Below are positions 45,001-58,560 of a DNA stretch of 64,000 nucleotides, in pieces (position 1 is the first letter of the stretch; every line of letters starts with the position of its first letter). The translations under genes were made by a program, and so were the position numbers. The notes beneath the pieces are model-generated. The model was not told the DNA's origin. It worked only from the letters and a program-made list of their open reading frames with translations, and made no database searches. The stretch covers positions 67,960,501-68,024,500 of the forward strand of contig CM059587.1 in NCBI GenBank assembly GCA_030407085.1, in the 5' to 3' direction. This DNA comes from Trichopria drosophilae (taxonomy: Eukaryota; Arthropoda; Insecta; Hymenoptera; Diapriidae).

Positions 45001-48000
45001 GGGATCGCGATAGTTAATTAAGTATTTACACTTATTAAGGAGGCCAAAAACGGAAATTCAAAAAATTCTACTTCCGCTGGGTAGTAGCAGTTTTTTTGGG
45101 ACTGATATTCACAGAGAATATTCGCAATACTATCTAGATTGATAAACAAATTCTACTTTGAGGGATCGCGATCGTTAATTAAGTCTTTACACTAAAGGTG
45201 GCAAATAACGGAAATTCGAAAATTCTATTTCTTGCTGGGCAGTAGCAATTTTTTTGGGACATGATATTCACAGAGAATATTCGTAGTACTATCTAGATTG
45301 ATAAACAAATTCAAGTTTGAGAGATCGCGATAGTTAATTAAGTCTTTACACTTATTAAGGAGGCCAAAAACGGAAATTCAAAAAATTCTACTTCCGCTGG
45401 GTAGTAGCAGTTTTTTTGGGACTTGATATTCACAGAGAATATTCGTAGTACTATCTAGATTGATAAACAAATTCAACTTTGAGGGATCGCGATCGTTAAT
45501 TAAGTCTTTACACTAAAGGAGGCAAAAAACGGAAATTCGAAAATTCTATTTCCTGCTGTGCAATAGCATTTTCTTTGGACTTGATATTCACAGAGAATAT
45601 TCGTAATACTATCTAGATTGATAAACAAATTCAACTTTGAGGGATCGCGATAGTTAATTAAGTCTTTACACTGATTAAGGAGGCAAAAAACGGAAATTCG
45701 AAAAATTCTATTTCTTGCTGGGCAGTAGCATTTTTTTTGGACTTGATATTCACAGAGAATATTCGCAGTACTATCTAGATTGATAAACAAATTCTAGTTT
45801 GAGGGATCGCGATCGTTAATTAAGTCTTTACACTAAAGGAGGCAAAAAACGGAAATTCGAAAATTCTATTTCTTGCTGGGCAGTAGCAATTTTTTTGGGA
45901 CTTGATATTCACAGAGAATATTCGCAATGCTATCTAGATTGATAAACAAATTCAAGTTTGAGGGATCGCGATCGTTAATTAAGTCTTTACACTAAAGGAG
46001 GCAAAAAACGGAAATTCGAAAATTCTATTTCCTGCTGTGCAGTAGCAATTTTTTTGGGACTTGATATTCACAGAGAATATTCGTAATACTGTCTAGATTG
46101 ATAAACAAATTCAACTTTGAGGGATCGCGATTGTTAATTAAGTCTTTACACTGATTAAGCAGGCAAAAAATGGAAATTCAAAAAATTCTACTTCCCCTGG
46201 GTAGTAGCAATTTTTTTGGGACTTGATATTCACAGAGAATATTCGCAGTACTATCTAGATTGATAAACAAATTCAAGTTTGAGAGATCGCGATAGTTAAT
46301 TAAGTCTTTACACTTATTAAGGAGGCCAAAAACGGAAATTCAAAAAATTCTACTTCCGCTGGGTAGTAGCAGTTTTTTTGGGACTTGATATTCACAGAGA
46401 ATATTCGCAATACTATCTAGATTGATAAACAAATTCTACTTTGAGGGATCGCGATCGTTAATTAAGTCTTTACACTAAAGGAGGCAAAAAACGGAAATTC
46501 GAAAATTCTATTTCTTGCTGGGCAGTAGCAATTTTTTGGGGACTTGATTTTCACAGAGAATATTCGTAATACTGTCTAGATTGATAAACAAATTCAAGTT
46601 TGAAGGATCGCGATAGTTAATTCAGTCTTTACACTAATTAAGGAGACCAAAAACGGAAATTCAAAAATTTCTACTTCCGCTGGGTAGTAGCTGTTTTTTT
46701 GGGACTTGATATTCACAGAGAATATTCGCAATACTATCTAGATTGATAAACAAATTCAAGTTTGAGGGATCGCGATCGTTAATTAAGTCTTTACACTAAA
46801 GGAGGCAAAAAACGGAAATTCGAAAATTCTATTTCTTGCTGGGCAGTAGCAATTTTTTTGGGACTTGATATTCACAGAGAATATTCATAATACTATCTAG
46901 ATTGATAAACAAATTCAAATTTGAAGGATCGCGATCGTTAATTCAGTCTTTACACTGATTAAGGAGGCAAAAAACGGAAATTCGAAAAATTCTATTTCTT
47001 GCTGTGCAATAGCATTTTCTTTGGACTTGATATTCACAGAGAATATTCGTAATACTATCTAGATTGATAAACAAATTCAAATTTGAAGGATCGCGATCGT
47101 TAATTCAGTCTTTACACTGATTAAGGAGGCAAAAAACGGAAATTCGAAAAATTCTATTTCTTGCTGGGTAGTAGCAGTTTTTTTGGGATTTGATTTTCAG
47201 AGAGAATATTCGCAATACTATCTAGATTGATAAACAAATTCAACTTTGAGGGATCGCGATTGTTAATTAAGTTTATACACTGATTAAGCAGGCAAAAAAC
47301 GGAAATTCGAAAAATTCTATTTCCTGCTGTGCAGTAGCATTTTTTTGGACTTGATATTCACAGAGAATATTCGTAGTACTATCTAGATTGATAAACAAAT
47401 TCAAGTTTGAGGGATCGCGATAGTTAATTAAGTCTTTACACTTGTTAAGGAGGCAAAAACGGAAATTCGAAAAATTCTATTTCTTGCTGGGCAGTAGCAA
47501 TTTTTTTTGGACTTGATATTCACAGAGAATATGCGCAATACTATCTAGATTGATAAACAAATTCAAGTTTGAGGGATCGCGATAGTTAATTAAGTCTTTA
47601 CACTTATTAAGGAGGCCAAAAACGGAAATTCAAAAAATTCTACTTCCGCTGGGTAGTAGCAGTTTTTTTGGGACTTGATATTCACAGAGAATATTCGCAA
47701 TAATATCTAGATTGATAAACAAATTCAAGTTTGAGGGATCGCGATAGTTAATTAAGTCTTTACACTTATTAAGGAGGCAAAAAACGGAAATTCGAAAAAT
47801 TCTATTTCTTGCTGGGCAGTAGCAATTTTTTTTGGACTTGATATTCACAGAGAATATTCGTAATATTGTCTAGATTGATAAACAAATTCAAGTTTGAGGG
47901 ATCGCGATAGTTAATTAAGTATTTACACTTATTAAGGAGGCCAAAAACGGAAATTCAAAAAATTCTACTTCCGCTGGGTAGTAGCAGTTTTTTTGGGACT

Positions 48001-51000
48001 GATATTCACAGAGAATATTCGCAATACTGTCTAGATTGATAAACAAATTCTACTTTGAGGGATCGCGATCGTTAATTAAGTCTTTACACTAAAGGAGGCA
48101 AAAAACGGAAATTCGAAAATTCTATTTCTTGCTGGGCAGTAGCAATTTTTTGGGGACTTGATTTTCACAGAGAATATTCGTAATATTGTCTAGATTGATA
48201 AACAAATTCAAGTTTGAGGGATCGCGATAGTTAATTAAGTATTTACACTTATTAAGGAGGCCAAAAACGGAAATTCGAAAAATTCTATTTCCTGCTGTGC
48301 AGTAGCATTTTTTTTGGACTTGATATTCACAGAGAATATTCGTAGTACTATCTAGATTGATAAACAAATTCAAGTTTGAGAGATCGCGATAGTTAATTAA
48401 GTCTTTACACTTATTAAGGAGGCCAAAAACGGAAATTCAAAAAATTCTACTTCCGCTGGGTAGTAGCAGTTTTTTTGGGACTTGATATTCACAGAGAATA
48501 TTCGCAATACTATCTAGATTGATAAACAAATTCTACTTTGAGGGATCGCGATCGTTAATTAAGTCTTTACACTAAAGGAGGCAAAAAACGGAAATTCGAA
48601 AATTCTATTTCTTGCTGGGCAGTAGCAATTTTTTTGGGACTTGATTTTCACAGAGAATATTCGTAATACTGTCTAGATTGATAAACAAATTCAAGTTTGA
48701 AGGATCGGGATAGTTAATTCAGTCTTTACACTAATTAAGGAGACCAAAAACGGAAATTCAAAAAATTCTACTTCCGCTTGGTAGTAGCAGTTTTTTTGGG
48801 ACTTGATATTCACAGAGAATATTCGCAATACTATCTAGATTGATAAACAAATTCAAGTTTGAGGGATCGCGATCGTTAATTAAGTCTTTACACTTATTAA
48901 GGAGGCAAAAAACGGAAATTCGAAAATTCTATTTCTTGCTGGGTAGTAGCTGTTTTTTTGGGACTTGATATTCACAGAGAATATTCGCAATACTATCTAG
49001 ATTGATAAACAAATTCAACTTTAAGGGATCGCGATTGTTAATTAAGTCTTTACACTGATTAAGCAGGCAAAAACGGAAATTCGAAAAATTCTATTTCCTG
49101 CTGTGCAGTAGCATTTTTTTTGGACTTGATATTCACAGAGAATATTCGTAGTACTATCTACATTGATAAACAAATTCAAGTTTGAGGGATAGCGATAGTT
49201 AATAAAGTCTTTACACTTATTAAGTAGGCAAAAAACGGAAATTCGAAAAATTCTATTTCTTGCTGGGTAGTAGCAGTTTTTTTGGGACTTGATTTTCACA
49301 GAGAATATTCGCAATACTATCTAGATTGATAAACAAATTCAAGTTTGAGGGATCGCGATAGTTAATTAAGTATTTACACTTATTAAGGAGGCCAAAAACG
49401 GAAATTCAAAAAATTCTACTTCCGCTGGGTAGTAGCAGTTTTTTTGGGACTGATATTCACAGAGAATATTCGCAATACTATCTAGATTGATAAACAAATT
49501 CAAGTTTGAGAGATCGCGATAGTTAATTAAGTCTTTACACTTATTAAGGAGGCAAAAAACGGAAATTCGAAAAATTCTATTTCTTGCTGGGCAGTAGCAA
49601 TTTTTTTGGGACTTGATATTCACAGAGAATATTCGCAATACTATCTAGATTGATAAACAAATTCAAGTTTGAGGGATCGCGATTGTTAATTAAGTTTATA
49701 CACTGATTAAGCAGGCAAAAAACGGAAATTCGAAAAATTCTATTTCCTGCTGTGCAGTAGCATTTTTTTTGGACTTGATATTCACAGAGAATATTCGTAG
49801 TACTATCTAGATTGATAAACAAATTCAAGTTTGAGAGATCGCGATAGTTAATTAAGTCTTTACACTTATTAAGGAGGCCAAAAACGGAAATTCAAAAAAT
49901 TCTACTTCCGCTGGGTAGTAGCAGTTTTTTTGGGACTTGATTTTCACAGAGAATATTCGCAATACTATCTAGATTGATAAACAAATTCAAGTTTGAGGGA
50001 TCGCGATAGTTAATTAAGTATTTACACTTATTAAGGAGGCCAAAAACGGAAATTCAAAAAATTCTACTTCCGCTGGGTAGTAGCAGTTTTTTTGGGACTG
50101 ATATTCACAGAGAATATTCGCAATACTATCTAGATTGATAAACAAATTCAAGTTTGAGGGATCGCGATAGTTAATTAAGTCTTTACACTTATTAAGGAGG
50201 CAAAAAACGGAAATTCGAAAAATTCTATTTCTTGCTGGGCAGTAGCAATTTTTTTGGGACTGGATATTTACAGAGAATATTCGTAATACTGTCTAGATTG
50301 ATAAACAAATTCAACTTTGAGGGATCGCGATTGTTAATTAAGTTTATACACTGATTAAGCAGGCAAAAAACGGAAATTCGAAAAATTCTATTTCCTGCTG
50401 TGCAGTAGCATTTTTTTTGGACTTGATATTCACAGAGAATATTCGTAGTACTATCTAGATTGATAAACAAATTCAAGTTTGAGAGATCGCGATAGTTAAT
50501 TAAGTCTTTACACTTATTAAGGAGGCCAAAAACGGAAATTCAAAAAATTCTACTTCCGCTGGGTAGTAGCAGTTTTTTTGGGACTGATATTCACAGAGAA
50601 TATTCGCAATACTATCTAGATTGATAAACAAATTCAAGTTTGAGGGATCGCGATAGTTAATTAAGTCTTTACACTTAAAGGAGGCAAAAAACGGAAATTC
50701 GAAAAATTCTATTTCTTGCTGGGCAGTAGCATTTTTTTTGGACTTGATATTCACAGAGAATATTCGTAATACTATCTAGATTGATAATCAAATTCAAATT
50801 TGAAGGATCGCGATAGTTAATTAAGTCTTTACACTTATTAAGGAGGCCAAAAACGGAAATTCAAAAAATTCTACTTCCGCTGGGTAGTAGCAGTTTTTTT
50901 GGGACTTGATATTCACAGAGAATATTCGCAATACTATCTAGATTGATAAACAAATTCTACTTTGAGGGATCGCGATCGTTAATTAAGTCTTTACACTTGT

Positions 51001-54000
51001 TAAGGAGGCAAAAAACGGAAATTCGAAAAATTCTATTTCTTGCTGGGCAGTAGCAATTTTTTTTAGACTTGATATTCACAGAGAATATTCGTAAAACTGT
51101 TTAGATTGATAAACAAATTCCACTTTGAGGGATCGCGATCGTTAATTAAGTCTTTACACTTATTAAGGAGGCAAAAAACGGAAATTCGAAAAATTCTATT
51201 TCCTGCTGTGCAGTAGCATTTTTTTTGGACTTGATATTCACAGAAAATATTCGTAGTACTATCTAGATTGATAAACAAATTCAAGTTTGAGGGATCGCGA
51301 TAGTTAATTAAGTCTTTACACTTATTAAGGAGGCAAAAAAAGGAAATTCGAAAAATTCTATTTCTTGCTGGGCAGTAGCAATTTTTTTGGGACTTGATAT
51401 TCACAGAGAATATTCGTAATACTGTCTAGATTGATAAACAAATTCAAGTTTGAAGGATCGCGATAGTTAATTCAGTCTTTACACTAATTAAGGAGACCAA
51501 AAACGGAAATTCAAAAAATTCTACTTCCGCTGGGTAGTAGCAGTTTTTTTGGGACTTGATATTCACAGAGAATATTCGCAATAATATCTAGATTGATAAA
51601 CAAATTCAAGTTTGAGGGATCGCGATAGTTAATTAAGTCTTTACACTTATTAAGGAGGCAAAAAACGGAAATTCGAAAATTCTATTTCCTGCTGTGCAGT
51701 AGCATTTTTTTTGGACTTGATATTCACAGAAAATATTCGTAGTACTATCTTGATTGATAAACAAATTCAAGTTTGAGGGATCGCGATAGTTAATTAAGTC
51801 TTTACACTTGTTAAGGAGGCAAAAAACGGAAATTCGAAAAATTCTATTTCTTGCTGGGCAGTAGCAATTTTTTTTGGACTTGATATTCACAGAGAATATT
51901 CGTAATACTGTCTAGATTGATAAACAAATTCAAGTTTGAGGGATCGCGATAGTTAATTAAGTATTTACACTTATTAAGGAGGCCAAAAATGGAAATTCAA
52001 AAAATTCTACTTCCGCTGGGTAGTAGCATTTTTTTTGGACTTGATATTCACAGAGAATATTCGCAGTACTATCTAGATTGATAAACAAATTCAAGTTTGA
52101 GAGATCGCGATAGTTAATTAAGTCTTTACACTTATTAAGGAGGCAAAAAACGGAAATTCGAAAAATTCTATTTCTTGCTGGGCAGTAGCAATTTTTTTGG
52201 GACTGGATATTTACAGAGAATATTCGTAATACTGTCTAGATTGATAAACAAATTCAAGTTTGAGGGATCGCGATCGTTAATTAAGTCTTTACACTTATTA
52301 AGGAGGCCAAAAACGGAAATTCAAAAAATTCTACTTCCGCTGGGTAGTAGCAGTTTTTTTGGGACTTGATATTCACAGAGAATATTCGCAATACTATCTA
52401 GATTGATAAACAAATTCAAGTTTGAGGGATCGCGATAGTTAATTAAGTCTTTACACTTATTAAGGAGGCCAAAAACGGAAATTCAAAAAATTCTACTTCC
52501 GCTGGGTAGTAGCAGTTTTTTTGGGACTTGATATTCACAGAGAATATTCGCAATACTATCTAGATTGATAAACAAATTCAAGTTTGAGGGATCGCGATAG
52601 TTAATTAAGTCTTTACACTTATTAAGGAGGCAAAAAACGGAAATTCGAAAAATTCTATTTCTTGCTGGGGAAGAGGAATTTTTTTTGGGACTTGATATTT
52701 ACAGAGAATATTCGTAATACTATCTAGATTGATAAACAAATTCATGTTTGAGAGATCGCGATAGTTAATTAAGTATTTACACTTATTAAGGAGGCCAAAA
52801 ACGGAAATTCAAAAAATTCTACTTCCGCTGGGTAGTAGCAGTTTTTTTGGGACTTGATATTCACAGAGAATATTCGCAATACTATCTAGATTGATAAACA
52901 AATTCTACTTTGAGGGATCGCGATCGTTAATTAAGTCTTTACACTAAAGGTGGCAAATAACGGAAATTCGAAAATTCTATTTCTTGCTGGGCAGTAGCAA
53001 TTTTTTTGGGACTTGATATTCACAGAGAATATTCGTAATACTGTCTAGATTGATAAACAAATTCAAGTTTGAAGGATCGCGATAGTTAATTCAGTCTTTA
53101 CACTTATTAAGGAGGCCAAAAACGGAAATTCAAAAAATTCTACTTCCGCTGGGTAGTAGCAGTTTTTTTGGGACTGATATTCACAGAGAATATTCGCAAT
53201 ACTATCTAGATTGATAAACAAATTCAAGTTTGAGGGATCGCGATCGTTAATTAAGTCTTTACACTAAAGGAGGCAAAAAACGGAAATTCGAAAATTCTAT
53301 TTCTTGCTGGGCAGTAGCAGTTTTTTTGGGACTTGATATTCACCGAGAATATTCGCAATACTATCTAGATTGATAAACAAATTCTACTTTGAGGGATCGC
53401 GATCGTTAATTAAGTCTTTACACTTGTTAAGGAGGCAAAAAACGGAAATTCGAAAAATTCTATTTCTTGCTGGGCAGTAGCAATTTTTTTTGGATTTGAT
53501 ATTCACAGAGAATATTCGTAATACTGTCTAGATTGATAAACAAATTCAAGTTTGAGGGATAGCGATAGTTAATAAAGTCTTTACACTTATTAAGGAGGCA
53601 AAAAACGGAAATTCGAAAAATTCTATTTCTTGCTTGCTAGTAGCTGTTTTTTTGGGACTGATATTCACAGAGAATATTCGCAATACTGTCTAGATTGATA
53701 AACAAATTCAAGTTTGAGAGATCGCGATAGTTAATTAAGTCTTTACACTTATTAAGGAGGCCAAAAACGGAAATTCAAAAAATTCTACTTCCGCTGGGTA
53801 GTAGCAGTTTTTTTGGGGACTTGATTTTCACAGAGAATATTCGTAATACTGTCTAGATTGATAAACAAATTCAAGTTTGAAGGATCGCGATAGTTAATTC
53901 AGTCTTTACACTAATTAAGGAGACCAAAAACGGAAATTCAAAAATTTCTACTTCCGCTGGGTAGTAGCTGTTTTTTTGGGACTTGATATTCACAGAGAAT

Positions 54001-57000
54001 ATTCGCAATACTATCTAGATTGATAAACAAATTCAACTTTAAGGGATCGCGATTGTTAATTAAGTCTTTACACTGATTAAGCAGGCAAAAACGGAAATTC
54101 GAAAAATTCTATTTCCTGCTGTGCAGTAGCATTTTTTTTGGACTTGATATTCACAGAGAATATTCGTAGTACTATCTACATTGATAAACAAATTCAAGTT
54201 TGAGGGATAGCGATAGTTAATAAAGTCTTTACACTTATTAAGTAGGCAAAAAACGGAAATTCGAAAAATTCTATTTCTTGCTGGGCAGTAGCAATTTTTT
54301 TGGGACTTGATATTCACAGAGAATATTCGTAATACTGTCTAGATTGATAAACAAATTCAAGTTTGAGGGATCGCGATAGTTAATTAAGTATTTACACTTA
54401 TTAAGGAGGCCAAAAACGGAAATTCAAAAAATTCTACTTCCGCTGGGTAGTAGCAGTTTTTTTGGGACTGATATTCACAGAGAATATTCGCAATACTATC
54501 TAGATTGATAAACAAATTCAAGTTTGAGAGATCGCGATAGTTAATTAAGTCTTTACACTTATTAAGGAGGCAAAAAACGGAAATTCGAAAATTCTATTTC
54601 TTGCTGGGCAGTAGCAATTTTTTTGGGACTTGATATTTACAGAGAATATTCGTAATACTGTCTAGATTGATAAACAAATTCAACTTTGAGGGATCGCGAT
54701 TGTTAATTAAGTTTATACACTGATTAAGCAGGCAAAAAACGGAAATTCGAAAAATTCTATTTCCTGCTGTGCAGTAGCATTTTTTTTGGACTTGATATTC
54801 ACAGAGAATATTCGTAGTACTATCTAGATTGATAAACAAATTCAAGTTTGAGAGATCGCGATAGTTAATTAAGTCTTTACACTTATTAAGGAGGCCAAAA
54901 ACGGAAATTCAAAAAATTCTACTTCCGCTGGGTAGTAGCAGTTTTTTTGGGACTTGATTTTCACAGAGAATATTCGCAATACTATCTAGATTGATAAACA
55001 AATTCAAGTTTGAGGGATCGCGATAGTTAATTAAGTATTTACACTTATTAAGGAGGCCAAAAACGGAAATTCAAAAAATTCTACTTCCGCTGTGCAGTAA
55101 CAGTTTAGTTGGACTTGATATTCACAGAGAATATTCGTAGTACTATCTAGATTGATAAACAAATTCAAGTTTGAGAGATCGCGATAGTTAATTCAGTCTT
55201 TACACTTGTTAAGGAGGCAAAAACGGAAATTCAAAAATTCTACTTCCGCTGGGTAGTAGCAGTTTTTTTGGGACTTGATATTCACAGAGAATATTCGCAA
55301 TACTATCTAGATTGATAAACAAATTCAAGTTTGAGGGATCGCGATCGTTAATTAAGTCTTTACACTAAAGGAGGCAAAAAACGGAAATTCGAAAAATTCT
55401 ATTTCTTGCTGGGCAGTAGCAATTTTTTTGGACTTGATATTCACAGAGAATATTCGTAATACTGTCTAGATTGATAAACAAATTCAACTTTGAGGGATCG
55501 CGATTGTTAATTAAGTCTTTACACTGATTAAGCAGGCAAAAAACGGAAATTCGAAAAATTCTATTTCTGCTGTGCAGTAGCATTTTTTTTGGACTTGATA
55601 TTCACAGAGAATATTCGTAGTACTATCTAGATTGATAAACAAATTCAAGTTTGAGAGATCGCGATAGTTAATTAAGTCTTTACACTTATTAAGGATGCCA
55701 AAAACGGAAATTCAAAAAATTCTACTTCCGCTGGGTAGTAGCAGTTTTTTTGGGACTTGATATTCACAGAGAATATTCGTAGTACTATCTAGATTGATAA
55801 ACAAATTCAACTTTGAGGGATCGCGATCGTTAATTAAGTCTTTACACTAAAGGAGGCAAAAAACGGAAATTCGAAAATTCTATTTCCTGCTGTGCAATAG
55901 CATTTTCTTTGGACTTGATATTCACAGAGAATATTCGTAATACTATCTAGATTGATAAACAAATTCAAATTTGAAGGATCGCGATCGTTAATTCAGTCTT
56001 TACACTGATTAAGGAGGCAAAAAACGGAAATTCGAAAAATTCTATTTCTTGCTGGGCAGTAGCAATTTTTTTTGGACTTGATATTCACAGAGAATATTCG
56101 TAATACTGTCTAGATTGATAAACAAATTCAACTTTGAGGGATCGCGATCGTTAATTAAGTCTTTACACTAAAGGAGGCAAAAAACGGAAATTCGAAAATT
56201 CTATTTCTTGCTGGGCAGTAGCAATTTTTTTGGGACTTGATATTCACAGAGAATATTCGTAATACTCTCTAGATTGATAAACAAATTCAACTTTAAGGGA
56301 TCGCGATAGTTAATAAAGTCTTTACACTTATTAAGGAGGCAAAAAACGGAAATTCGAAAAATTCTATTTCTTGCTGGGTAGTAGCAGTTTTTTTGGGACT
56401 TGATTTTCACAGAGAATATTCGCAATACTATCTAGATTGATAAACAAATTCAAGTTTGAAGGATCGCGATAGTTAATTCAGTCTTTACACTAATTAAGGA
56501 GACCAAAAACGGAAATTCAAAAAATTCTACTTCCGCTGGGTAGTAGCAGTTTTTTTGGGACTTGATATTCACAGAGAATATTCGCAATAATATCTAGATT
56601 GATAAACAAATTCAAGTTTGAGGGATCGCGATAGTTAATTAAGTCTTTACACTTATTAAGGAGGCAAAAAACGGAAATTCGAAAATTCTATTTCCTGCTG
56701 TGCAGTAGCATTTTTTTTGGACTTGATATTCACAGAGAATATTCGTAGTACTATCTACATTGATAAACAAATTCAAGTTTGAGGGATAGCGATAGTTAAT
56801 AAAGTCTTTACACTTATTAAGGAGGCAAAAAACGGAAATTCGAAAAATTCTATTTCTTGCTGGGCAGTAGCAATTTTTTTTGGACTTGATATTCACAGAG
56901 AATATTCGTAATACTGTCTAGATTGATAAACAAATTCAAGTTTGAGGGATCGCGATAGTTAATTAAGTATTTACACTTATTAAGGAGGCCAAAAACGGAA

Positions 57001-58439
57001 ATTCAAAAAATTCTACTTCCGCTGGGTAGTAGCAGTTTTTTTGGGACTGATATTCACAGAGAATATTCGCAATACTATCTAGATTGATAAACAAATTCAA
57101 GTTTGAGAGATCGCGATAGTTAATTAAGTTTTTACACTTATTAAGGAGGCAAAAAACGGAAATTCGAAAAATTCTATTTCTTGCTGGGCAGTAGCAATTT
57201 TTTTGGGACTTGATATTTACAGAGAATATTCGTAATACTGTCTAGATTGATAAACAAATTCAACTTTGAGGGATCGCGATTGTTAATTAAGTTTATACAC
57301 TGATTAAGCAGGCAAAAAACGGAAATTCGAAAAATTCTATTTCCTGCTGTGCAGTAGCATTTTTTTTGGACTTGATATTCACAGAGAATATTCGTAGTAC
57401 TATCTAGATTGATAAACAAATTCAAGTTTGAGAGATCGCGATAGTTAATTAAGTCTTTACACTTATTAAGGAGGCCAAAAACGGAAATTCAAAAAATTCT
57501 ACTTCCGCTGGGTAGTAGCAGTTTTTTTGGGACTTGATATTCACAGAGAATATTCGCAATACTATCTAGATTGATAAACAAATTCTACTTTGAGGGATCG
57601 CGATCGTTAATTAAGTCTTTACACTAAAGGAGGCAAAAAACGGAAATTCGAAAAATTCTATTTCTTGCTGGGCAGTAGCAATTTTTTTGGGACTGGATAT
57701 TTACAGAGAATATTCGTAATACTGTCTAAATTGATAAACAAATTCAACTTTGAGGGATCGCGATTGTTAATTAAGTATTTACACTTATTAAGGAGGCCAA
57801 AAACGGAAATTCAAAAAATTCTACTTCGGCTGGGTAGTAGCAGTTTTTTTGGGACTGATATTCACAGAGAATATTCGCAATACTATCTAGATTGATAAAC
57901 AAATTCAAGTTTGAGGGGTCGCGATAGTTAATTAAGTCTTTACACTTATTAAGGAGGCAAAAAACGGAAATTCGAAAAATTCTATTTCCTGCTGTGCAGT
58001 AGCATTTTTTTTGGACTTGATATTCACAGAGAATATTCGTAGTACTATCTACATTGATAAACAAATTCAAGTTTGAGGGATAGCGATAGTTAATAAAGTC
58101 TTTACACTTATTAAGGAGGCAAAAAACGGAAATTCGAAAAATTCTATTTCTTGCTGGGTAGTAGCAGTTTTTTTGGGACTTGATTTTCCCAGAGAATATT
58201 CGCAATACTATCTAGATTGATAAACAAATTCAAGTTTGAGGGATCGCGATAGTTAATTAAGTCTTTACACTTATTAAGGAGGCCAAAAACGGAAATTCGA
58301 AAAATTCTATTTCTTGCTGGGCAGTAGCAATTTTTTTGGGACTGGATATTTACAGAGAATATTCGTAATACTGTCTAGATTGATAAACAAATTCAACTTT
58401 GAGGGATCGCGATTGTTAATTAAGTCTTTACACTTATTA

Positions 58440-58560
58440 AGGAGGCAAAAAACGGAAATTCAAAAAATTCTATTTCTGCGTGGGCAATAGAAATTTTTAT
58501 GGTACCTGATATTTACAGTGAATATACCTAATACTATCTAGATTGATAAACAAATTCAAG
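58440..58560 (+). repeat. Strongly diverged satellite monomer
   Basis: This monomer reads TCTGCGTGGGCAATAGAAAT and ATGGTACCTGATATTTACAG, with many substitutions against all neighbours, but keeps period and orientation. Other aberrant monomers are near 52660, 55090, 60890 and 63290. Confidence 0.85.
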
